The notes below the pieces were generated by a model that was given only the letters and a program-made list of their open reading frames with translations, did not search any database and had not been told where the DNA came from. Source: an uncultured Chitinophagaceae bacterium (lineage in GTDB: Bacteria > Bacteroidota > Bacteroidia > Chitinophagales > Chitinophagaceae). From it: a stretch of 34,364 bases of DNA. The position numbers were made by a program, and so were the translations under genes. The stretch spans positions 1 to 34,364 of the forward strand of contig CAIKTE010000345.1 of assembly GCA_903830285.1 (NCBI GenBank), read 5' to 3'. Shown piece after piece: positions 24,546 to 31,429 of this stretch (position 1 is its first letter; each line of letters opens with the position of its first letter).

Positions 24546-24628
24546 AAGGTGAAAGGTGAAAAGTGAAACGTGAATCGGCAGAAAGGCATTAACTTGAGAT
24601 TTACAACTCCCGATTTACGATTTAAAAT
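24545..24628. repeat. Heptamer repeat pair after etfA
   Basis: Left units GAAGGTG, AAAGGTG, AAAAGTG, AAACGTG, AATCGGC (24545-24579); right units TTGAGAT, TTACAAC, TCCCGAT, TTACGAT, TTAAAAT (24594-24628). CGTGAATCGG and CCCGATTTACG pair between the arms. The array starts at the last base of the etfA stop. Confidence 0.75.
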
Positions 24629-24640
24629 ATATTTAATATA

Positions 24641-24674
24641 AATCCCACTTAATATTGAGTGGGATTTTTGTTTT
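24641..24674 (+). terminator. Intrinsic terminator of etfBA
   Basis: AATCCCACT (24641-24649) is perfectly complementary to AGTGGGATT (24658-24666), and a T-rich tail follows (24665-24674). Confidence 0.9.
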
Positions 24675-24722
24675 CAGGCTTATGCAGTTTGTGTTTCAAA
24701 TTGATTTATTTTCGTGTACGAT

Positions 24723-25310
24723 ATGAAGAAGATCGAATTAGAAATAGTGGCCCTTTCACACAGCATTACACAAACGCATTCATATGCTGTGGTTTTGGGC
24801 GAGATCAGCGGATTGCGCCGCTTGCCCATCGTCATCGGCGGATTTGAAGCTCAGGCCATTGCAGTGGCACTGGAAAGGATGCAACCCAGCAGACCTTTGA
24901 CGCATGACCTGATGAAGAATTTCATGAATAGCTTCAATGTAGAACTGCAGGAAATAGTGATCAGTGATCTGCAGGAAGGGATCTTCTATTCAAAATTAGT
25001 TTGCAGCAGTGAACATGATACGGTGGAGATAGACAGTAGAACAAGTGATGCATTGGCTTTGGCGGTTCGTTTTGGCTGCCCTATTTATACGTACGAACAT
25101 ATTTTAGAAAGTGCCGGTATATTAATGGACGATGCACCGGATAAAAAGAAAAAAGGCGAACCCGTGGGTATTCAGGAAACAGGTGGCGGCACAGAAAACC
25201 TAAGCCATATGAATCTCGAAGAATTACAAACCTTATTGAATGATGTGCTGGAACACGAAGATTATATACGTGCCATTGCCATCAGAGACGAGATCAATAA
25301 ACGCAAATAA
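24723..25310 (+). CDS. Bifunctional nuclease (DUF151) with C-terminal UVR motif
   Basis: The ATG at 24723 gives 195 residues (MKKIELEIVALSHSITQTHS); a GTG three codons upstream is an alternative. Residues about 1-130 match the bifunctional nuclease domain (PF02577), with LPIVIGGFEAQAIAVALE and SRTSDALALAVRFGCPIY. The last 35 residues (NLEELQTLLNDVLEHEDYIRAIAIRDEINKRK) form a UvrB/UvrC interaction helix pair. Plant and thermophile members show RNase and DNase activity; the UVR motif suggests coupling to a protein complex. It is followed at once by an inverted repeat and ispE on the same strand. Confidence 0.88.
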   Translation: MKKIELEIVALSHSITQTHSYAVVLGEISGLRRLPIVIGGFEAQAIAVALERMQPSRPLTHDLMKNFMNSFNVELQEIVISDLQEGIFYSKLVCSSEHDTVEIDSRTSDALALAVRFGCPIYTYEHILESAGILMDDAPDKKKKGEPVGIQETGGGTENLSHMNLEELQTLLNDVLEHEDYIRAIAIRDEINKRK

Positions 25311-25420
25311 TATCGCAGATTATTTGATTGATTTATGATTTATATGATTTTAAGTATCTCATTTAAAAAAGCAATCTTCCTTCATAAAAAATCATAACTA
25401 AATCCTCCAATCTGTGATCA
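25311..25420. repeat. Inverted repeat filling the gap before ispE
   Basis: The left arm (ATCGCAGATTATTTGATTGA then TTTATGATTT, 25312-25341) matches the reverse complement of the right arm (AAAATCATAACTAAATCC then TCCAATCTGTGAT, about 25387-25418) with several changes. It begins one base after the upstream stop codon, and its right end contains the GTG start of ispE (25414-25416). Confidence 0.65.
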
Positions 25421-26241
25421 GCTTCCCTAACTGTAAGATCAATCTCGGATTAAACATCATTCGTAAAAGAACAGATGGTTATCATGACCTAGAGACAGTA
25501 TTTTATCCGTTGATGATAAGGGATGTGCTGGAGGTGGTTCAGGAGTCGGGAGTCGAGAGTCGAGAGTCTAGCATCAACTTTTCTACATCAGGAATAACCA
25601 TAGAAGGCGATCAAGCAAACAATCTCTGTGTTAAAGCTTATCATTTATTACAAAAAGATTTCCCTTCACTCCCATCCGTGAACATGCATTTGCTTAAGAC
25701 CATTCCGATGGGTGCAGGATTAGGTGGCGGAAGTGCGGATGGGGCTTTTGCATTGAAATTACTGAATGATAAATTCAACCTCAACTTATCAACCGATCAA
25801 CTGATCAACTATTCACTGCAACTGGGAAGTGATTGTCCTTTCTTTATCATCAATCAACCCTGCTATGCAAGTTCAAGAGGTGAGCTATTGGAAAAGATTG
25901 ATCTTGATCTTTCAGCATACCGATTTATGATCGTCAATCCCAGCATTCACATATCAACCGCATGGGCATTTGCACAGATCATTCCTCAGCAATCAAAGCA
26001 ATCCATCAAAGACATTATTCAGAGACCTGTAACTGAATGGAAAGAATTATTGCAAAATGATTTTGAGGCAGCAGTAATGAAAGAATACCCGGCCATTGAA
26101 CAAATAAAAGAAACACTCCACCATGCAGGTGCAACTTATGTTTCCATGACCGGTAGCGGAAGTACAGTATTCGGAATATTTGAAAAAGATAGGGAGATCA
26201 AAACAGATTTTCCTTCCGGTTACTTTACACAAATATTGTAA
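25414..26241 (+). CDS. ispE: 4-diphosphocytidyl-2-C-methyl-D-erythritol kinase (IspE)
   Basis: A 275-residue GHMP kinase that phosphorylates CDP-methylerythritol in the MEP isoprenoid pathway. PNCKINLGLNI (5-15), the ATP loop PMGAGLGGGSADGA (about 92-105) and MTGSGSTVFGIF near the C-terminus are present. The start is GTG (25414), since an in-frame stop lies five codons upstream and ISFPNCKINLGL is the expected N-terminus. Residues 43-52 (VQESGVESRESS) are encoded by four GAGTC heptamers and form an extra loop after the second strand. The enzyme should remain active, because all motifs are intact. The upstream bifunctional nuclease gene and the downstream acyltransferase lie on the same strand. 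Confidence 0.93.
   Translation: MISFPNCKINLGLNIIRKRTDGYHDLETVFYPLMIRDVLEVVQESGVESRESSINFSTSGITIEGDQANNLCVKAYHLLQKDFPSLPSVNMHLLKTIPMGAGLGGGSADGAFALKLLNDKFNLNLSTDQLINYSLQLGSDCPFFIINQPCYASSRGELLEKIDLDLSAYRFMIVNPSIHISTAWAFAQIIPQQSKQSIKDIIQRPVTEWKELLQNDFEAAVMKEYPAIEQIKETLHHAGATYVSMTGSGSTVFGIFEKDREIKTDFPSGYFTQIL
25541..25568. repeat. In-frame heptamer repeat (GAGTC core) inside ispE
   Basis: Four 7-bp units: AGGAGTC, GGGAGTC, GAGAGTC, GAGAGTC. They encode residues 43-52 of IspE and match the hutU and murB arrays. Confidence 0.85.
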
Positions 26242-26284
26242 ACTTGTTCTATTTAATTGCAACATCTTTATCTTCATATTCGCT

Positions 26285-27046
26285 TTGAAGCCCCTGCTGA
26301 ACATATTATTGAAACCGATTCAGATCCTCTATTGCATTTATGCACTATTGGTTTTTATTGTACTGATGTTCATCGCACTTCCTTTTGTATTGGTTGCTTC
26401 AGCTTTTGCTGTGAAAGGTGGAAATTTTATTTATAAAGTTTGCGCTGCATGGGCCAAGACCTGGTATATCCTGATAGGCATACAACACAAAGAGATCTAT
26501 GAAGCGCCGCATGACGAAACCAAGCAATACATTTTTGTGGCGAACCATATATCCTATATGGATATCCCTCCCATCCTTACCAGTTTAAATCAACCCATCA
26601 GAGTACTGGGTAAATATGAGATGATAAAAGTTCCTGTGTTCGGATGGATCTATAAAGCAGCGGTGATCTTAGTTGACAGAAGAGATGCAGACCGAAGATC
26701 TAAAAGCGTTCGTGCCTTAAAAGCAGCGATCAATCATGGCATTTCGATCTTTATTTTCCCGGAAGGAACATTTAATCTTACTGCAAGCCCTCTGAAAGAT
26801 TTCTTTGACGGTGCATTCCGCATTGCCATTGAAACACAAACGCCCATTAAACCTTTATTGTTCGTCGATACATTGGAAAGGCTTCATTATAATAGTGTAT
26901 TTGATTTAACCCCCGGAAAATGCCGGGTGGTCTTTCTGGAAGAAGTTCCTGTTGATAAATACACGATGAAAGATATACAGAAACTCAAGCAACATGTTTA
27001 CGACCTGATGGAAGCAGGATTGAAACGCTATCGCAATTACCCCTGA
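26285..27046 (+). CDS. PlsC-like 1-acylglycerol-3-phosphate acyltransferase
   Basis: Catalytic NHISYMD (NHx4D, 87-93) and FPEGT (158-162) identify a PlsC-type acyltransferase that adds the second acyl chain to lysophosphatidate or a related lipid at the inner membrane. Hydrophobic segments at about 12-45 give the membrane anchor. The start is uncertain. No ATG lies in frame between the ispE overlap and residue 63 of the open frame, so I chose the TTG at 26285 (253 residues). The open frame itself runs back to 26180, overlapping ispE. All motifs are intact. It follows ispE closely and is probably cotranscribed. A CCCCTAAAGGGG palindrome follows the stop. Confidence 0.85.
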   Translation: MKPLLNILLKPIQILYCIYALLVFIVLMFIALPFVLVASAFAVKGGNFIYKVCAAWAKTWYILIGIQHKEIYEAPHDETKQYIFVANHISYMDIPPILTSLNQPIRVLGKYEMIKVPVFGWIYKAAVILVDRRDADRRSKSVRALKAAINHGISIFIFPEGTFNLTASPLKDFFDGAFRIAIETQTPIKPLLFVDTLERLHYNSVFDLTPGKCRVVFLEEVPVDKYTMKDIQKLKQHVYDLMEAGLKRYRNYP

Positions 27047-27067
27047 CTAACCCCTAAAGGGGAATAA
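27047..27067. repeat. CCCCTAAAGGGG palindrome directly after the acyltransferase stop
   Basis: CTAACCCCTAAAGGGGAATA follows the TGA at once; CCCC (27051-27054) pairs with GGGG (27059-27062). A sister copy lies after etfB. Confidence 0.7.
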
Positions 27068-27118
27068 GAATCTCTAGTTAAAGTTTCGTAATGATGTATT
27101 TTAGCATTCTGCATTTCT

Positions 27119-29614
27119 ATGAGCAAACAAGATAAAAATATACTGTTTACAAACACCCCTTTAGAAGTTGAGGCTTCATACTGCGAAGTGATCATTCCAT
27201 TGGCATTACCTACTAACTATACCTGGTCTATTCCCGAACATTTACAGCATGCAGCTAAAGTTGGAATAAGAGTGGAAGTGCAACTGCGTAATAAAAAATA
27301 TGCAGGTATCATCAGATCCATCCATCAACAAAAACCTGCTGCATTCGAACCAAAGGAAATATTGAATATACTGGATGATGAACCGCTGGTCTATGAAAAA
27401 CAATTGCTGTTATGGCAATGGATCGCCAATTACTATATGTGCAGCGAAGGAGAAGTGATGCAGGCTGCCATTCCTTCCAACTTGAAATTGTCCAGCGAAA
27501 GTATATTGATATGGAATGAAGAATACGGTATTGATTTCAGCGATCTGAATGACGAAGAGTATATCGTTGCGGAAGCGCTGGAAGTGAAAAAAGAATTGCG
27601 TTTAAGTGAAGTACAGCAACTATTGGATGCATCGCATGTTTATCCCGTCATCAAAAAACTGATCGACAAGAAAGTTTGTTTCATTTGGGAAGAACTGAAA
27701 GACAAATACAAAGAGAAGACTGAAACATTCATCACGCTTCATCTCGATTATCATAACGAAGATAAATTAGCCGATCTGTTGAATAACTGGAGCAAAGCCC
27801 CCAAACAAATGGAACTGCTGCTCTCCTATCTCCATTTAATAAGAACGGAAGGCGAGGTCGTTCAATCAGCTTTATTAAAAAAATCAAATGCCACTGCTGC
27901 ACAGTTAAAAGGATTGATCGATAAGAAAATATTGATCGCAGAAAAAAGAGCAGTAGACAGGATCCGATCTCTTCCAAAAGACAGCAATATAGATTTTGAA
28001 TTTTCTGAAGCACAGCAACAAGCTGCCGAAGAAGTATTGAAAGTGTTTGATGAAAAACAGGTTTGTTTACTGCATGGTGTTACTGCCAGCGGCAAAACAC
28101 AATTGTATATTCAGCTCATTGATGAATATATCAAAAAAGGGAAACAGGTTTTATACCTGCTACCTGAAATTGCTTTGACCTCTCAAATTATCCGTCGCTT
28201 ACAAAAACATTTCGGCGGACAAATAGCGATCTATCATTCCAAGTTCAATCCGAATGAACGTGTAGAGATCTGGAACAAAATAAAGACCGGTGAGACCAAA
28301 GCTGTATTGGGTGCCAGATCATCTTTATTCCTGCCCTTTCATGATCTTGGATTGATCATTGTGGATGAAGAACAGGATGCGTCTTTCAAACAACAGGAAC
28401 CTGCACCCCGATATCATGCAAGAGATGCCGCTGTATATTATGCATCATTATTTAACGCGAAAGTATTGCTGGGAAGTGCTACCCCATCCATCGAAAGTTA
28501 TTATAACTGCACACAAAACAAGTACGGATTAGTAGTATTGAATGAACGATATGGCAAAGTTGAATTACCCACCATTGAATTGATCGATGTAAAGAAGCTC
28601 GCACAAAAAGATAAAACCAAAGTTGCTTTAACACCGCAACTCATTGCTGCCATTGAAACATCATTACAGCAAAAGAAACAAGTGATACTATTTCAGAACA
28701 GAAGAGGTTATTCACCTTACATGATCTGCAATACCTGTGGATGGATCCCACAATGTCAGCATTGTGATGTAACACTTACTTATCATAAGGCAAAAAATAA
28801 ATTAAGCTGTCATTATTGCGGCAGTACTTATCCTGTCATCACTACCTGTGCCGCATGCGGTAGCCATAATTTTATTCAGAAGAATTTTGGTACAGAGAAA
28901 ATTGAAGAGTTATTGGTAGAGCAATTTCCGGATGCAAAGATCGCACGTATGGACTATGATACCGTGAAAGGAAAAGATGCGCACGATAATATGATCAAAT
29001 TATTCGAACAACAACGTATCGATATTTTGGTAGGTACTCAGATGGTTGTGAAAGGATTAGATTTTGAGCACGTGAATTTAGTTGGCATCATTGATGCAGA
29101 CGGCATTTTAAACTTCACTGATTTTCGTGTAAATGAAAGAGCATTTCAATTAATGGAACAGGTAAGCGGACGAGCAGGCAGGAAAGACGGTAAAGGAAAT
29201 GTTTTGGTGCAGGTAAGTAATATGCATCATCCTGTGCTGCAGTTTGTCAAAGAACATGATTACAAGAAACTGTTCTATTATGAACTGGAAAGTCGGAAAG
29301 CTTATCAGTATCCCCCTTTCACCAGATTGATCACTATCATCTTCAAACACAAGGAAAAACATATTGCAGAAGAAGCCGCCAATATCATGATGCAAGGACT
29401 GAAACGCAATTACGGTAACTATTTGAACGGTCCAGCACAACCGGTGGTTGACAGAATACGTAATCAATATATCTGGGAGATCTTGCTGAAATTACCTAAG
29501 GATGCAGCACTCATCAATCATTGCAAGAAAGAGATTGAGCAACAAACCGTGATCATTCAAACTAATAAGAATTATCGCAGTGTAACTATTTTGCCTGATG
29601 TTGATCCGATATGA
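27119..29614 (+). CDS. priA: Primosomal protein N' (PriA helicase)
   Basis: An 831-residue 3'-to-5' superfamily-2 helicase that restarts stalled replication forks. Residues about 18-120 form the 3'-end-binding domain. Walker A is GVTASGKT (320-327), Walker B is DEEQD (416-420). The zinc region has Cys536, 539, 545, 548, 563, 566, 576 and 579, all eight expected ligands. RAGRKDGKGNVLVQ marks motif VI. Length is typical for Bacteroidota PriA. It is convergent with the SDR-like gene, with 21 bases between stops. Confidence 0.96.
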   Translation: MSKQDKNILFTNTPLEVEASYCEVIIPLALPTNYTWSIPEHLQHAAKVGIRVEVQLRNKKYAGIIRSIHQQKPAAFEPKEILNILDDEPLVYEKQLLLWQWIANYYMCSEGEVMQAAIPSNLKLSSESILIWNEEYGIDFSDLNDEEYIVAEALEVKKELRLSEVQQLLDASHVYPVIKKLIDKKVCFIWEELKDKYKEKTETFITLHLDYHNEDKLADLLNNWSKAPKQMELLLSYLHLIRTEGEVVQSALLKKSNATAAQLKGLIDKKILIAEKRAVDRIRSLPKDSNIDFEFSEAQQQAAEEVLKVFDEKQVCLLHGVTASGKTQLYIQLIDEYIKKGKQVLYLLPEIALTSQIIRRLQKHFGGQIAIYHSKFNPNERVEIWNKIKTGETKAVLGARSSLFLPFHDLGLIIVDEEQDASFKQQEPAPRYHARDAAVYYASLFNAKVLLGSATPSIESYYNCTQNKYGLVVLNERYGKVELPTIELIDVKKLAQKDKTKVALTPQLIAAIETSLQQKKQVILFQNRRGYSPYMICNTCGWIPQCQHCDVTLTYHKAKNKLSCHYCGSTYPVITTCAACGSHNFIQKNFGTEKIEELLVEQFPDAKIARMDYDTVKGKDAHDNMIKLFEQQRIDILVGTQMVVKGLDFEHVNLVGIIDADGILNFTDFRVNERAFQLMEQVSGRAGRKDGKGNVLVQVSNMHHPVLQFVKEHDYKKLFYYELESRKAYQYPPFTRLITIIFKHKEKHIAEEAANIMMQGLKRNYGNYLNGPAQPVVDRIRNQYIWEILLKLPKDAALINHCKKEIEQQTVIIQTNKNYRSVTILPDVDPI

Positions 29615-29635
29615 TTTTATGCTTTTACGCTCGGC

Positions 29636-30307
29636 TTAAGATCTTGCCAGTAATTCTATTGCTTCATATTCATATAAATGTTTCCCCTGTACTTCCTGTT
29701 TAGCGGCGTTCACCATTGCAGTTGCAAGAATATCTCCTTCAATGGCCTTATATTTCTTTAAAGTGCCCATTAACAGCACTGACAAAGCTTTGAATACGCC
29801 CTGAAAAATGCTTTCACCAAACCGAAATTCCTTTCTATTGCCCAATAACATCGAAGGTCTGAAAATATGCAGGCTGTTAAACCCTATGGCACTGACGGCG
29901 TCTTCCAGTTCACCTTTCAAGCGCAAATAGAAATTGGAAGAGGCAGCATTGGCTCCCACAGATGATACGATCAAAAAACTTTGAAACCCAGCTGCTTTTC
30001 CAAGAGTTGCGGCGTTCAAAGGGATATCATGATCAATGCTGCGATATAATTGATTATCCCCTTTTACATTTTTCTGTGTTGTTCCGATGCAACTGAAAAT
30101 GCAATCTCCGCTTCCCAGCTTGTTTTGATAATCATTAAGATCAGCAAAGTCAACGACAACTGTTTCCAGCTTTGGGTGCTGCAGTAGGATAGGCTTCCGA
30201 ACCAATACTCTTACTTTAGCAAATGCCTCATCTTTTAATAGTTGTTGCGTGACCAAATTACCGATCATTCCACTGGCGCCAATTACAACGGCTGTTTGTT
30301 GCTGCAT
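29636..30307 (-). CDS. Atypical SDR / NAD(P)-binding oxidoreductase (HTATIP2-like)
   Basis: A 223-residue Rossmann-fold protein. The dinucleotide motif GASGMIG (10-16) is followed by an SSVGANAASSNFYLRLKGELE segment in which Ser-Ser and Tyr-x3-Lys recall the SDR active site (YLRLK). IFRPSMLLG is typical of the NAD(P)H-binding, TIP30/HTATIP2-like group. Substrate unknown. It is divergent from murB with only 18 bases between start codons, so the promoters must overlap each other or the opposite coding sequence. Confidence 0.82.
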   Translation of the reverse strand: MQQQTAVVIGASGMIGNLVTQQLLKDEAFAKVRVLVRKPILLQHPKLETVVVDFADLNDYQNKLGSGDCIFSCIGTTQKNVKGDNQLYRSIDHDIPLNAATLGKAAGFQSFLIVSSVGANAASSNFYLRLKGELEDAVSAIGFNSLHIFRPSMLLGNRKEFRFGESIFQGVFKALSVLLMGTLKKYKAIEGDILATAMVNAAKQEVQGKHLYEYEAIELLARS

Positions 30308-30325
30308 ATTTCTTTATTTTGCTGG

Positions 30326-31345
30326 ATGCAAATTCAGGAAAATATTTCATTAAAGCCATTTAATACTTTTGGTATCGATGCAAAGGCCAAATACTTCTCA
30401 CCCTTTGCAACTATTGATGAATTAGTTGAACTGCTCTCCTACTACCGACTCCAGACTCAAGACTCCCGACTCATCCTCGGCGGCGGAAGCAATATTTTAT
30501 TCACCAAAAATTTTGATGGCCTTGTTTTAAAGAACGAATTGAAAGGAATTGAATTAATAAAAGAAGATGATAAATTCTTTTATGTAAAAGCTGCAGCCGG
30601 CGAATTATGGCATGACTTTGTTTTGTATTGCATCGAACACAATTATGCAGGTGTAGAGAATTTAAGTTTGATCCCGGGAAGCGTTGGTGCAAGTCCGATG
30701 CAGAATATCGGAGCTTATGGTGTTGAGATCAAAGATGTGTTTGAAGAACTGGAAGCCTATCATATCAACGATAAAAGTATTCAACCATTTTCGTTGGAAG
30801 AATGCGCTTTCGGTTACAGAGAATCTGTATTCAAGAAAAAATACAAAGACCAGTTTGTGATATTGAATGTTACTTATAAATTAAGAAAGCAGGCACAATA
30901 CAATACAACTTACGGTGCCATCACCAAAGAAATGGAAAAAGATGGCGTAAAAGAATTGTCCATTAAAAATATCTCCGATACCATCATAAACATTCGTAAA
31001 ACCAAATTGCCCGATCCAAAGCTGGTTGGCAATGCAGGAAGCTTTTTCAAAAATCCCATTGTTTCGAAATTCCGCTGGCATTTTATATGGGAACAACACA
31101 AGGATATATCTGCGTATATGGTTGACGATATGCATTATAAAATAGCTGCAGGATGGCTGATAGAACAATGCGGATGGAAGGGATTCCGCAAAGGCGATGC
31201 AGGCTGCAATCCTTTACAAGCGTTGGTTTTGGTGAATTATGGTAAAGCAAGCGGGCAAGAAATATTTGATCTGAGTGAAGAGATCATTCAGTCTGTTAAA
31301 AATAGATTTGGTATTGATTTGGAAAGAGAAGTTAATATTATTTAA
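30326..31345 (+). CDS. murB: UDP-N-acetylenolpyruvoylglucosamine reductase (MurB)
   Basis: Reduces UDP-GlcNAc-enolpyruvate to UDP-MurNAc for peptidoglycan, using FAD and NADPH. The ATG at 30326 starts MQIQENISLKPFNTFGIDAK, the usual beginning; the longer open frame upstream is not needed. FAD-binding ILGGGSNILF (50-59) and IPGSVGASPMQNIGAYG are present, and the catalytic Ser lies in GNAGSFFKNP. The 339-residue length is normal for the Bacteroidota form. Residues 40-49 (YRLQTQDSRL) are encoded by four GAGTC-type heptamers and replace the short loop before the GGGSN motif. A strong hairpin follows the gene. Confidence 0.95.
   Translation: MQIQENISLKPFNTFGIDAKAKYFSPFATIDELVELLSYYRLQTQDSRLILGGGSNILFTKNFDGLVLKNELKGIELIKEDDKFFYVKAAAGELWHDFVLYCIEHNYAGVENLSLIPGSVGASPMQNIGAYGVEIKDVFEELEAYHINDKSIQPFSLEECAFGYRESVFKKKYKDQFVILNVTYKLRKQAQYNTTYGAITKEMEKDGVKELSIKNISDTIINIRKTKLPDPKLVGNAGSFFKNPIVSKFRWHFIWEQHKDISAYMVDDMHYKIAAGWLIEQCGWKGFRKGDAGCNPLQALVLVNYGKASGQEIFDLSEEIIQSVKNRFGIDLEREVNII
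30444..30471. repeat. In-frame heptamer repeat (GAGTC core) inside murB
   Basis: Four units read on this strand as ACCGACT, CCAGACT, CAAGACT, CCCGACT, the reverse complement of the ispE-type unit. They encode residues 40-49, immediately before the ILGGGSN flavin motif. Confidence 0.85.
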
Positions 31346-31370
31346 CTTCTAGTAATATAGTGTACAGAAA

Positions 31371-31403
31371 AGAGCACATAGAAAAACCCTATGTGCTCTT
31401 TAT
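31371..31403. terminator. Strong hairpin between convergent murB and AAA+ genes
   Basis: AGAGCACATAG (31371-31381) is perfectly complementary to CTATGTGCTCT (31389-31399), with a seven-base loop and TTATTTT after. The stem contains the CATAG motif, so it may have arisen from the same repeat family as the GxxExxY cassette ends. Confidence 0.8.
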
Positions 31404-31419
31404 TTTCTATGTATCTATG
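31404..31419. repeat. Orphan CATAG repeat copy
   Basis: TTTTCTATGTATCTATGTG (about 31403-31421) matches the copy at 20888-20906 upstream of the GxxExxY gene. It is about 10 kb from that cassette, with no GxxExxY gene beside it. Confidence 0.65.
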
Positions 31420-31429
31420 TGTTAAAAAA

